Assembly (NCBI GenBank): GCA_050259195.1
Contig: JBLNAE010000285.1
Coordinates: forward strand, 1-18,387
DNA length: 18,387 nt
From: PSLL01 sp050259195
Lineage (GTDB): Bacteria > Desulfobacterota_D > UBA1144 > Nemesobacterales > CSP1-2
Reading direction: 5' to 3'
Shown here piece after piece: positions 6,494-13,792 of the stretch (within the stretch, counting starts at the first letter, position 1; the number at the start of each line of letters is the position of its first letter). Both the position numbers and the translations under genes were made by a program. A model generated the notes under the pieces. That model searched no databases, was not told the DNA's origin, and worked only from the letters and a program-made list of their open reading frames with translations.

Positions 6494-9474
6494 TATGCTT
6501 TATCCCATTCCACCTTTTTTAGATACGTAATTGACGGATGCGTATTTAGGTCCGAGAGAACACCGTACCCCCTTTCATCCTTTAAAAGGCGGGAAACCTC
6601 GCTCTCAGGGTCTTTTAAGTTCCCAAAGACGATTGCCTTTGCAGGACAGGCCTGAGCGCAGGCAGGTGTGATTTCACCATCCCTCACCTCTCGCCCTTCA
6701 TCCTTTGCTCTATCCTCTCCAAAACGAATTCTCTGTACGCAGAATGTGCATTTCTCCATAACCCCTTTGGTTCTTACCGTAACATCCGGATTCAATTGCC
6801 AGTTAAGAGGCTCGGGATGAGTATATGTAAAAAAGTTAAATCGCCTGACCTTGTATGTGCAGTTGTTTGAGCAGTACCTTGTCCCGACGCATCGGTTATA
6901 CACCATGACGTTAAGACCCTCAGGGTTATGATACGTCGCATAAACCGGACAAACTGGTTCGCATGGAGCGTTGTCGCAGTGCTGACAGAGCATCGGAATA
7001 AATCTCATATTGGAATTGTTCGGATTTTCTCTATCAAAATATCTCTCAATTCTAATCCACGACATCTCACGCCTTTTACCAACCTGCTCTTTGCCGACTA
7101 TGGCAAGGTTATTTTCAGCATAGCACGCCGTCACACACGCGCCGCACCCTACGCATTTTGAGAGGTCTATTGACATCCCCCAGCGACGCTTTGGGTACAC
7201 AGGGGCTTTATACATGCCGATTTTTCCATTCCGCTCCTCATTCTCAATCTCTGCTTCCTCTTTCCTTTGTATTTCACTTTGAGCCTCTTTTAAACTCACA
7301 GCCTGGGCAATTTCCCTATCATGCTGAATCTCGGTGTATTGAGTTTTGACCAGCTGCGCCGACTTGCCAGTCTTTGAAACCTTAACCTTAGTCGAGAGCC
7401 ACGCAAAACCGCCCGAGGTTTCGTCAGTAGCATTGGGGAGAATCTCAATCGGGTTTACGCCACGATCCTTGGCATATCTTCCATAGCCCTTATGCCCAAG
7501 CCCAATCTGAATTGCAACCGTGTCGGGCCTTATACCTCTAAAGATATAAGCCTGAGTCTCAACCTTTCCGTAAGGAGATTCTACAGATAAAAAGTCACCT
7601 TCATTGACACTCATCTTTCTTGCAGTATCAGGATGAATCTCTACCCAAGAATCCCAGACGGCTGTCGTAATTGCGTCGGGAAGTTCCTGGAGCCACGGCT
7701 TGTTTGCCCCCCTTCCATCGTAGTACCTATACGAGGGATAAGCGATGAAATATATATCTCCATCCCCTTCAAGCTTAGGTTCGGCAAAGGCGACCTTCAG
7801 GGCTTGGTCTGAAATTTTAACTTCAGCGGGGGGAATCTCTTTGAATACCCCACCATTCTGTACCGCCTCAAGCCAGAAGGTTTCAAAATCCTTACCAGCA
7901 CCAAATTTTGAATGAACTGTCTTCCAGGAGTCTCTTAAGTAATCGTAGAAGCTTGGCTGCGGAAATTTGTCTTTCAAGCCCTCGATCTCCTTACTGAGGG
8001 AGAGAATCACGTCGCCTGTTGACTTTGTGTTAAAAACGGGTTTCATAACGGGCTGAATCAATCCATATACACCATCTCTAGGGATATAATCCCCCCACTT
8101 CTCAAGCGTCGTACTGTCGGGAAGAACGAGGTTGGCCGCCTCAGTTGTCTCATCCATAAAGCTTGAGAAGCTCACAACATATGGAACCTTTTTAATCGCC
8201 TCTTCAAAATTAAGAGACTTGGGCAAAGTAAAAGCGGGATTCACGTTATATACAATCAGAAGCTCAACCTCTCCCTTAGACATAGAGTCAGCTAAAACCG
8301 CAATATCTCGAAAAGAATTTGCTTGGGATATTGTTAAGCTCTCCCCGAAATTAACCGTTTCTCCTACGTTTCCGGACACATAGTTGAGAATATTTATGGC
8401 GGCAAAGGTTTGAGTGGCATTGGTTGAGCTATTTGCCGCACCGCCGCCAATCGCCAGACTCGGCCTCATCTCTACAAAGTCCTTTGCGATACGATTTATT
8501 GTTTCTTGCGGTACTCCCGTGATTGAAGAGACCTTTTCAGGCATGTAACCGCTAAGAAGGCTCTTTAGTTTAGCCGCATCCCCAGGAATAGAACCTGAGC
8601 CTTCGGTGAGAATCATATTGGCAATCCCCAGGGCAAGAAAAGCCTCGGTTCCGGGTTTTATCGCCACCCACTCATCGGCATTTGCTCCTGTAAGGGAGCG
8701 CCTCGGCTCTACATGGACGAATTTGCCCATGCTTTTATCCTTGTAACTATGCATCTGGCTAAACTTTCTTGCATACTCCGTAGGAGAAAGCCAGGTTTCA
8801 AGAAAATCTGCGCCGAATGAGAGAAGGAATTTTGCCTTGTCTATATTGTAGGTTGGAATCTTATCCAGTCCAAAGGTGATCTTATTCGCCTCTTTTAAAG
8901 GTTCATGCGCAAATGTTTCATAAATTATGTGCTTTCCGCCGCCAATTGCGCTCAGCCAATCGGATATAAGCTTTCCGAGGGTTCCTGAGGCATTGTTCGT
9001 TAAGAAAACAACCTTGTTGCCAGCTCCTCCTCCACCTCCACGTATTCCCTGAATCTTTTCCGCCAGCGTTTTCTCGGCTTCATCCCAGCTTACTGCCTCA
9101 GGCTTTCCAGAGGAATTCTTTCTAAGCGGCTCTCTAATACGATCGGGATTATAGAGTCCCTGGAGCATGGCTTGCCCGCGCGCGCATACGCTGCCTGAGT
9201 TAATGGGACTTGCGGGATTTCCCTCAATCTTTATTGCCCTTCCTTCGCGGTTCTTAACGAGGATTCCGCACCCGGCAGGACACTCAGCGCACGTGCTTGC
9301 ATACCAGTTAGGGATCCCGGGAATGACGTTATCCGGAGGAATGACATAGGGGATTATTTTTTCTACGGGCTGAGAAGAGCATCCTCCAGTGATTGCTGCC
9401 GTGCCCCCGGCTACCGCAATAATCTTTAGAAAATCCCTTCTTTTTATTATGCCGCCCTTAGTGCTCTCAGACAT
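6493..9474 (-). CDS. actB: Alternative complex III subunit ActB, molybdopterin-like plus Fe-S fusion protein
   Basis: ActB (993 aa) fuses a molybdopterin-oxidoreductase-like N-terminal half to a four-cluster ferredoxin-like C-terminal half, and carries electrons from quinol to the haems of ActA/ActE. It begins with a twin-arginine motif KRRDFLK (about 11-17) and a possible lipobox cysteine at 32. The N-terminal half keeps four cysteines (62, 65, 69, 97; C-x2-C-x3-C-x27-C). The C-terminal half has Cys groups 774/777/780/784, 830/833/838/842, 862/868/872 and 909/912/939/943. The third group has Thr865 where a fourth Cys would be, matching the three [4Fe-4S] plus one [3Fe-4S] pattern of ACIII. 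I chose ATG 9474 over 9507 because GGAGG lies 5 nt before it (9484-9480) and it begins just after the actA stop. The organisation argues against a free molybdoenzyme such as polysulfide reductase. Confidence 0.95.
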   Translation of the reverse strand: MSESTKGGIIKRRDFLKIIAVAGGTAAITGGCSSQPVEKIIPYVIPPDNVIPGIPNWYASTCAECPAGCGILVKNREGRAIKIEGNPASPINSGSVCARGQAMLQGLYNPDRIREPLRKNSSGKPEAVSWDEAEKTLAEKIQGIRGGGGGAGNKVVFLTNNASGTLGKLISDWLSAIGGGKHIIYETFAHEPLKEANKITFGLDKIPTYNIDKAKFLLSFGADFLETWLSPTEYARKFSQMHSYKDKSMGKFVHVEPRRSLTGANADEWVAIKPGTEAFLALGIANMILTEGSGSIPGDAAKLKSLLSGYMPEKVSSITGVPQETINRIAKDFVEMRPSLAIGGGAANSSTNATQTFAAINILNYVSGNVGETVNFGESLTISQANSFRDIAVLADSMSKGEVELLIVYNVNPAFTLPKSLNFEEAIKKVPYVVSFSSFMDETTEAANLVLPDSTTLEKWGDYIPRDGVYGLIQPVMKPVFNTKSTGDVILSLSKEIEGLKDKFPQPSFYDYLRDSWKTVHSKFGAGKDFETFWLEAVQNGGVFKEIPPAEVKISDQALKVAFAEPKLEGDGDIYFIAYPSYRYYDGRGANKPWLQELPDAITTAVWDSWVEIHPDTARKMSVNEGDFLSVESPYGKVETQAYIFRGIRPDTVAIQIGLGHKGYGRYAKDRGVNPIEILPNATDETSGGFAWLSTKVKVSKTGKSAQLVKTQYTEIQHDREIAQAVSLKEAQSEIQRKEEAEIENEERNGKIGMYKAPVYPKRRWGMSIDLSKCVGCGACVTACYAENNLAIVGKEQVGKRREMSWIRIERYFDRENPNNSNMRFIPMLCQHCDNAPCEPVCPVYATYHNPEGLNVMVYNRCVGTRYCSNNCTYKVRRFNFFTYTHPEPLNWQLNPDVTVRTKGVMEKCTFCVQRIRFGEDRAKDEGREVRDGEITPACAQACPAKAIVFGNLKDPESEVSRLLKDERGYGVLSDLNTHPSITYLKKVEWDKA

Positions 9475-9479
9475 TATTT

Positions 9480-9484
9480 CCTCC
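9480..9484 (-). promoter_or_regulatory. Shine-Dalgarno GGAGG deciding the actB start
   Basis: GGAGG on the minus strand lies 5 nt upstream of ATG 9474 and a few bases after the actA stop (9490-9488). It supports this start over the longer in-frame ATG at 9507, which would overlap actA. Confidence 0.75.
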
Positions 9485-9487
9485 GAA

Positions 9488-10069
9488 TTAGTAATGGCAG
9501 GTTGCACAATCTTTAAGGAGAGTTAGTTGTTCCTGGTCCTTTGCATTTGCCATATGACAGTTTATACACCAGCCCATATTGAGTTTACCTACGCGATGAA
9601 CCACATCCATATTCTTTACATCTCCATGACATACACTACAATCAAATCCACGAAGAATATGACGCTTGTGTGTAAAATGAACGTACTCAGGCAGATTATG
9701 AACCCTTATCCACTGAATCTGGGAAACCCCTTCGGCCTGGCTTTTTTCCCAGTAGGCTTTTAGTTTTTGGATTTCTTTCTGAATATTTATTGCCTTATAT
9801 TGCACATCCCGGCCGGCGACCTGATTGTGACAGCTCATGCACCTCTGAAGCGAAGGAATGCCCGCGGTAGTGGACTTTGTAACGTAGAGGTGACAGTATT
9901 GACAGGGGATTTGGTTATCTCCGGCATGTATTTTATGGCTGAAAAAGATTGGCTGCTCCGGGCCTCCCCCAAGAATCCTGCCAATAGTAATTTTACCAAG
10001 ATAAAAATAGGCTATAGCAAAGACGGCGATTAGAAGGAAAGCGAGGAGGATCTTAGTCCAATTTTTCAT
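9488..10069 (-). CDS. actA: Alternative complex III subunit ActA, pentahaem cytochrome c
   Basis: ActA is the multihaem cytochrome c that heads the ACIII operon and sits on the outer membrane face. The 193-aa product has an uncleaved-looking N-terminal helix (about 7-25) and the Act-type PEQPIFFSHKIHAG stretch. Five CxxCH haem sites follow: CQYCH 56-60, CMSCH 77-81, CSVCH 144-148, CINCH 168-172 and CATCH 188-192. FSHKIH and FTHKRH supply His residues typical of distal ligands. The last haem site lies one residue from the C-terminus. It is the first gene after a strong promoter and its Shine-Dalgarno is weak (AAGAAAG). Five haems and this order agree with known ActA proteins. Confidence 0.95.
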   Translation of the reverse strand: MKNWTKILLAFLLIAVFAIAYFYLGKITIGRILGGGPEQPIFFSHKIHAGDNQIPCQYCHLYVTKSTTAGIPSLQRCMSCHNQVAGRDVQYKAINIQKEIQKLKAYWEKSQAEGVSQIQWIRVHNLPEYVHFTHKRHILRGFDCSVCHGDVKNMDVVHRVGKLNMGWCINCHMANAKDQEQLTLLKDCATCHY

Positions 10070-10137
10070 GTTTCTTTCTTTACCTTAACTTTGAGATGTG
10101 CTACATGGAAGCTCTAAGATAATGAAAAAGCTAGTTA

Positions 10138-10165
10138 TTTATATCATACTCAAGGAATCTGTCAA
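10138..10165 (-). promoter_or_regulatory. Sigma70-type promoter of the act operon
   Basis: On the minus strand a perfect TTGACA (10165-10160) and TATAAA (10143-10138) are separated by 16 nt. Transcription would start near 10131, giving a 5' UTR of about 60 nt before actA. It lies in the 155-nt region shared with the divergent XRE-cupin gene. The octamer GCTCTAAG lies on both sides (10111-10118 and 10195-10202), a possible operator pair, though the same octamer also occurs near 14169. Confidence 0.65.
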
Positions 10166-10224
10166 GATTTCGTTTCGCCTAATGTTGATTTAAGGCTCTA
10201 AGCCCAGGTATTTTTTTATTAGAA

Positions 10225-10785
10225 ATGATGTTTCAAGAAGAAATCGGTCAGAGAATAAAAAAGTTCCGCTTAGAAAAAGGAATCACCCAAAGAGAGCTTG
10301 CCACAAGAGCCTCGCTCTCAAAGGGCTATATATCCCAGTTGGAGAAAGGCTCAACGCTTCCCTCTCTTTCTAACCTTAAAGAGATAGTTGAGGTCTTAGG
10401 GATAACTCTGTCTGAGTTTTTTAGCGAAAAGAACCCTCTTAAGGTCGTTTACAGCAAAAAGGATAAAATCACACTACCCTCTACAAACGATGGCATAAGA
10501 GTTGAACTTCTCATTCCCTCATACTCGGATAAAGACTTTGACCTTTTTCTCGTAACCTTGGAGCCAAAAACCAAAACAAAAAAAGAACAATCACACAGGG
10601 GAGAGGAAACCGGACACGTAATTTCGGGAAATTTAACCATAGTGCTTGGCAGTAGGGAATTCAACGTCAAAAAGGGTGAGAGTTACTTTATGATCCCCGA
10701 CCGTCCCCACTACATAGAAAATCGGGGCAAAAGCCCTTGCGTCGCGCTCCATCTAGTCTCTCCAGGGAATCTGGATATATTTTGA
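10225..10785 (+). CDS. XRE-family transcriptional regulator with cupin sensor domain
   Basis: The 186-aa protein joins an N-terminal XRE helix-turn-helix (about 7-62: GQRIKKFRLEKGITQRELA, then SKGYISQLEKG and PSLSNLKEIVEVLG) to a C-terminal cupin_2 barrel (about 105-180). The cupin shows GEETGHVISGNL and MIPDRPHYIEN, with His124, Glu127/128, His131 and His162 as possible metal or ligand residues. Proteins of this architecture (PuuR-like) bind DNA near their own gene and sense a small molecule or metal in the cupin. It is transcribed divergently from the act operon with 155 nt between, so it may regulate that operon. Two adjacent ATGs (10225, 10228) are possible; neither has a clear Shine-Dalgarno. 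The ligand is unknown. Confidence 0.9.
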   Translation: MMFQEEIGQRIKKFRLEKGITQRELATRASLSKGYISQLEKGSTLPSLSNLKEIVEVLGITLSEFFSEKNPLKVVYSKKDKITLPSTNDGIRVELLIPSYSDKDFDLFLVTLEPKTKTKKEQSHRGEETGHVISGNLTIVLGSREFNVKKGESYFMIPDRPHYIENRGKSPCVALHLVSPGNLDIF

Positions 10786-10861
10786 TTGTCTGTTTATCAG
10801 AAAAAGACTCTTAATAAACTCTATGAGCTCTGTATCCTCTGTGGCTAATAATAAGCTTTTT

Positions 10862-11605
10862 CTAAAGCCTGAGTTTAGATAAAAAGTCATCAAGCATAAA
10901 ATTTCCGCCAATGTCAGATGAAAAACAAGAATCAGTAATCTCTCTAAGCCTTCCAATTTTTCCCTCTTCCACACAAATCTCAGGATCAAAGGGGAGGACG
11001 CCGACAATTGGCTCTCCTGTCATTTTAAGAATTAGCTCCGGATTTGTGCGTTCGGCAACGCCAGGGTTGAGAGGAAATTTGTTTATCACTATTCCTAAGA
11101 TTTTTAGCCCCCTGTGATTTGCAGATTCGATGGTAAGAAGCGTGTGGTTTAAGGTTCCAAGATTAGGGCGTGTAACTATAATCAGATGTAGACCCAAATC
11201 ACGAGCCAAATCGGACATGAGATAATTGTCGGTGATTGGGACAAGCAACCCTCCTGCCCCTTCTACAATCACAACGTCGTGATTTGAACTAAGGTTATGG
11301 AAAACAGAGTTTATCTTTCTTAAATCTATTTTTTCTCCCGCAAGACGTGAAGCAACTGAAGGAGCAAGCGGGAGAGAAAAACGGTAAGGACAGACCTCAT
11401 CTAGTAGATAATTCGCCCCAATTACCCTCTGGGTAAATTCAATGTCCATAAGCCCGTCTGCGTCCGTTCCCGTCTGCACGGGCTTTATTACGGCGACTCT
11501 TTTACCCGACCTCTTTAGAGTCCAGGCGAGCACAGCAGACACCACGGTTTTCCCAACCCCTGTATCCGTACCTGTAACAAAGATTCCTCTGGGAAAGAGG
11601 GACAT
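10862..11605 (-). CDS. bioD: Dethiobiotin synthetase
   Basis: BioD makes dethiobiotin from 7,8-diaminopelargonate, CO2 and ATP in biotin synthesis, in the cytoplasm. The 247-aa protein has the P-loop GTDTGVGKT (12-20), KPVQTG (42-47) holding the catalytic Lys, and EGAGGLLVPI (116-125), all diagnostic. Length is slightly above the roughly 225-240 aa norm. No other bio gene is visible in the window, so this is a separated bioD. It lies convergent to the XRE-cupin gene with 76 nt between, and downstream of bcp on the same strand. The start ATG lacks an obvious Shine-Dalgarno; no better in-frame start with one is evident. A palindromic repeat (11642-11669) separates it from bcp. Confidence 0.95.
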   Translation of the reverse strand: MSLFPRGIFVTGTDTGVGKTVVSAVLAWTLKRSGKRVAVIKPVQTGTDADGLMDIEFTQRVIGANYLLDEVCPYRFSLPLAPSVASRLAGEKIDLRKINSVFHNLSSNHDVVIVEGAGGLLVPITDNYLMSDLARDLGLHLIIVTRPNLGTLNHTLLTIESANHRGLKILGIVINKFPLNPGVAERTNPELILKMTGEPIVGVLPFDPEICVEEGKIGRLREITDSCFSSDIGGNFMLDDFLSKLRL

Positions 11606-11641
11606 TTTAGAAATTGTGTAATACCATCTTCTTCATAAACA

Positions 11642-11669
11642 GGAGGGCAATCACAAGGATTGCCCCTAC
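11642..11669. repeat. Short palindromic intergenic repeat (GGGCAATC type)
   Basis: GGGCAATC (11645-11652) and GATTGCCC (11658-11665) form an 8-bp perfect stem with loop ACAAG, flanked by GGA on the left and CTAC on the right. It lies between the bcp stop and bioD. The GGAGGG...CCCTAC edges resemble the repeat at 12209-12240. Confidence 0.65.
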
Positions 11670-12128
11670 TTATAACCCAAGCTCCCTTACCTTCTCAATC
11701 ACCTCTTCGGAATGCCGGGCTGTATCAACCTTTTCCCAGATATGCCTGACAATGCCCGATTTATCTATGAGAAACGTTACTCTCTTTGTCGAGCCGTCAT
11801 CGCTTTCGGCTCCGTAGGCTTTTACGATAATCTTACTTTTATCACTCAAAAGCGGAAAATTCAGGCTAAACTTATCCATAAAACTCTCGTGGGATTTAAC
11901 ACTATCCGTGCTCACTCCTAAAACCTGAATCCCTAGTCCTTCGAGTTCTCTCATCCCATCCCTCATTGAACACGCCTCCTTCGTGCAGCCCGGCGTATTA
12001 TCCCTCGGATAAAAATAAAGGGCCACGGTTTTTTTGCTCAAGAAATCATTCAATTTTATTTTTTCCCCTCCATAGGTTTCAGCATTGAAATCGGGAGCCT
12101 TATCTCCTACTTTCGGCATCTGCGCCAT
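11670..12128 (-). CDS. bcp: Thioredoxin-dependent thiol peroxidase, Bcp/PrxQ peroxiredoxin
   Basis: This peroxiredoxin of the Bcp/PrxQ class reduces hydrogen peroxide and organic hydroperoxides using thioredoxin. The 152-aa product has the family core YFYPRDNTPGCTKEAC, with peroxidatic Cys48 and the second Cys53 four residues on, the spacing used for an intramolecular disulfide in E. coli Bcp. Later GVSTDS and RVTFLIDKSG motifs also fit. GGAGG lies 9 nt upstream of the ATG. It sits in a same-strand run with tpx and a SufT-like gene, suggesting a peroxide and Fe-S theme. The gaps (213 nt upstream, with repeats) make a single transcript uncertain. Confidence 0.95.
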   Translation of the reverse strand: MAQMPKVGDKAPDFNAETYGGEKIKLNDFLSKKTVALYFYPRDNTPGCTKEACSMRDGMRELEGLGIQVLGVSTDSVKSHESFMDKFSLNFPLLSDKSKIIVKAYGAESDDGSTKRVTFLIDKSGIVRHIWEKVDTARHSEEVIEKVRELGL

Positions 12129-12208
12129 CTGAGAAAACCTCCTTCATCTTAGGATAAAAAATGGTCTTTGAAAGCTTCATCGGGCAATAGAGACTAAGAT
12201 AGACCACC

Positions 12209-12240
12209 GGAGGGACGGTTCACGAACCGTCCCTACAATT
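12209..12240. repeat. Short palindromic intergenic repeat (GGGACGGTTC type)
   Basis: AGGGACGGTTC (12211-12221) and GAACCGTCCCT (12224-12234) are perfect 11-bp inverted arms around a 2-nt centre, followed by ACAATT. It lies in the 214-nt gap between the DUF59 gene and bcp, which contains no ORF that I can support. The GGAGGG...CCCTAC ends match the repeat at 11642-11669. Confidence 0.7.
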
Positions 12241-12342
12241 ACATGTTAATCCAATAAAGTAACCCATAAATACAAAACGGGAAAAATGATAGTGTAGTTG
12301 ATAAACTAAAAATGTAACCTAAACGTGTTAGTAGTGACGAAA

Positions 12343-12882
12343 CTACATAAACCCCAACCCCTTCTTCGCATCCTCGCTCATTCTGCTTGGATCCCATGGC
12401 GGGTCCCATACAATCTCAATTGTCGCCTCTTTTACTCCACGAATCCCTTCTATAAGCATCTGAGACTCGGCGGCAATCTGCGCCGATGAAGGACATCCGG
12501 GCGCTGTCATGGTCATCTTTACATAAACGTTGCCATCTTCTTTAATATCAACATCATAAATGAGGCCCAGATTTACAATGTCTATTGGAATCTCAGGGTC
12601 GTAGACATCGCTTAAGACCTCAAGAATCTTCTCTTTTGTAACCGGCTCGACAGCAGGGGAAGATCCTTCGCTTTTTACTTCCTGCCCGGCCTCGACATTC
12701 TCTTGCACTCCATCTGTTTGCTCAGGCTCCGCCATCTGAGCAGAACCATTATTTTTTTCCCCGGTATCTGTGCTTTCACGTTGGGTTAGAGACTCTTCCG
12801 CCTTCTGGACTTCTGCCACAGATTTTTTGTCTTTTTCATTCTCTTTCTTAAACACCTTTGAGAACATATCTCCAAGCCCCAT
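12343..12882 (-). CDS. SufT-like DUF59 (MIP18-family) protein with disordered N-terminal extension
   Basis: The C-terminal half (about 82-168) is a DUF59/MIP18 domain, a family including SufT and PaaD that helps insert or mature Fe-S clusters. Visible marks are VYDPEIPIDIVNLGLIY (94-109), TMTAPGCPSS with Cys130, and WDPPWDPSRMS (about 159-169). The first roughly 80 residues are a charged, low-complexity, probably disordered segment starting MGLGDMFSKVFKKE, rich in Glu, Lys, Gln and Ser. The family core is about 100 aa, so this 179-aa form carries an unusual extension. AGGAGG lies 7 nt before the ATG. It is placed 59 nt after tpx and probably shares its transcript. The role in Fe-S assembly is inferred from the family. 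Confidence 0.88.
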   Translation of the reverse strand: MGLGDMFSKVFKKENEKDKKSVAEVQKAEESLTQRESTDTGEKNNGSAQMAEPEQTDGVQENVEAGQEVKSEGSSPAVEPVTKEKILEVLSDVYDPEIPIDIVNLGLIYDVDIKEDGNVYVKMTMTAPGCPSSAQIAAESQMLIEGIRGVKEATIEIVWDPPWDPSRMSEDAKKGLGFM

Positions 12883-12941
12883 ATCTACACCTCCTTAAGA
12901 ATACCTGCTCAGGCGCCGGATTAAAAAATGACCGTCACCGT

Positions 12942-13460
12942 CTATGCTGACTTCTTAATGGCAGCGAGCGCCGCATCGTAGTTGGGATGTTGAGTGACTT
13001 CCTTGACGTATTCGGCATGTTGCACGGTATTGTTTTTGTCTACCACAAATATGGCTCTGGCAAGGAGGCGATGTTCTTTAATCAAAACACCGTATGCCTC
13101 GCCAAATGAGGCGTCTCGATAATCGGATGCAGTTTTTACCTTGTCAATCCCCGCAGCCCCACAGTAGCGCTTCTGTGCAAATGGGAGGTCCATACTTATA
13201 GTAAGGATTTCCACATCCCCGGGCAGCTTAGAAGCCTCCTCATTAAAACGCCTTGTTTGGGCATCACAAACAGGAGTATCTACTGATAAAACCACATTAA
13301 GAACCTTAACCTTGCCCTTCAAATTATCCAAGGTAACAGGTGATCCCAGGGCTTCAAGAACGTGAAAATTCGGAGCTTTATCGCCAACCTTAATCTCAGG
13401 TCCCACTAATGTTACCGGATTTCCCCTCATCGTTATCGCGCCGTGCCTTTCCTGTGCCAT
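12942..13460 (-). CDS. tpx: Thiol peroxidase Tpx (atypical 2-Cys peroxiredoxin)
   Basis: Tpx reduces peroxides, mainly organic ones, through a disulfide recycled by thioredoxin. The 172-aa protein has SVDTPVCDAQTRRFN with peroxidatic Cys65, and resolving Cys100 in AQKRYCGA, matching the Cys61/Cys95 pair of E. coli Tpx. The N-terminal stretch GNPVTLVGPEIKVGDKAPNF is also typical. Length is normal. GGAGG lies 9 nt upstream of the ATG. It is the first gene of the minus-strand run tpx - DUF59 - bcp - bioD. Confidence 0.96.
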   Translation of the reverse strand: MAQERHGAITMRGNPVTLVGPEIKVGDKAPNFHVLEALGSPVTLDNLKGKVKVLNVVLSVDTPVCDAQTRRFNEEASKLPGDVEILTISMDLPFAQKRYCGAAGIDKVKTASDYRDASFGEAYGVLIKEHRLLARAIFVVDKNNTVQHAEYVKEVTQHPNYDAALAAIKKSA

Positions 13461-13502
13461 TGCGTCATACCTCCTCTATCATCGAATGGTTATTATAAAA
13501 TT

Positions 13503-13531
13503 AGACTATATAGAAGACCCTTCAGTGTCAA
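13503..13531 (-). promoter_or_regulatory. Possible tpx promoter
   Basis: On the minus strand TTGACA (13531-13526) is followed after 17 nt by the poor -10 match TAGTCT (13508-13503). A perfect TATAAT lies further down at 13497-13492 but without a matching -35. Either could serve tpx (ATG 13460); the perfect -35 makes a promoter here likely though its exact form is unclear. Confidence 0.35.
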
Positions 13532-13557
13532 TAGGAAATGCGATTCCCTTCGTCCGT

Positions 13558-13640
13558 CATTGCGAGCGTTAGTGAAGCAATCTGAACCGTAGGGGCATGT
13601 CGCCGTTCGGCAGGGTCACGACAGGTAACGTGCCCTACAA
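13558..13640. repeat. Intergenic palindromic repeat pair
   Basis: Two imperfect palindromes sit side by side in the 332-nt gap between tpx and the cold-shock gene. TCATTGCGAGCG...GAAGCAATCT (13558-13583) has inverted ATTGC/GCAAT ends, and resembles a repeat widely seen between genes in many bacterial genomes. GTAGGGGCA...TGCCCTAC (13589-13638) has about 8-bp inverted ends. The rest of this gap holds the two divergent promoters and the csp leader; I see no ORF. Confidence 0.6.
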
Positions 13641-13692
13641 TCGCGATGATAATTATAACTAAGTTACGTATTAGCTAAAAATAGATATGAAT

Positions 13693-13721
13693 TTGACAAA
13701 CAAGGAAAAGCACGTGATAAT
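13693..13721 (+). promoter_or_regulatory. Sigma70-type promoter of the cold-shock gene
   Basis: TTGACA (13693-13698) and GATAAT (13716-13721) are spaced by 17 nt: a perfect -35, a 5-of-6 -10 and ideal spacing. Transcription would start near 13728, leaving a leader of about 65 nt that contains the hairpin at 13746-13770. Confidence 0.7.
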
Positions 13722-13745
13722 TAATTGTATTAAATTCAATGTATT

Positions 13746-13770
13746 ATCTGGTGCGCGGTTCGCATCAGAT
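13746..13770 (+). promoter_or_regulatory. Stable hairpin in the csp 5' leader
   Basis: ATCTGGTGCG (13746-13755) pairs with CGCATCAGAT (13761-13770) around loop CGGTT: ten pairs with one G-U. Two more wobble pairs can extend it. It ends 10 nt before the GGAGG (13781-13785) of the cold-shock gene. Cold-shock genes are known for structured leaders that control translation by temperature; such a role here is inference. Confidence 0.55.
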
Positions 13771-13792
13771 GGTAATTTAAGGAGGCATTCAG

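Noticed and set aside
6493..9474. Free-standing molybdoenzyme (polysulfide, thiosulfate or DMSO reductase type)
   Set aside because: The fused Fe-S domain, two NrfD proteins, DUF3341 subunit, pentahaem and monohaem cytochromes identify ACIII.
10225..10785. Antitoxin of a toxin-antitoxin pair
   Set aside because: It carries a full cupin domain and no toxin-like gene adjoins it; it is a stand-alone regulator type.
10801..10861. Bidirectional terminator between the regulator and bioD
   Set aside because: The AGAAAAAG/CTTTTTCT inverted repeat has a loop of nearly 50 nt and no GC-rich stem.
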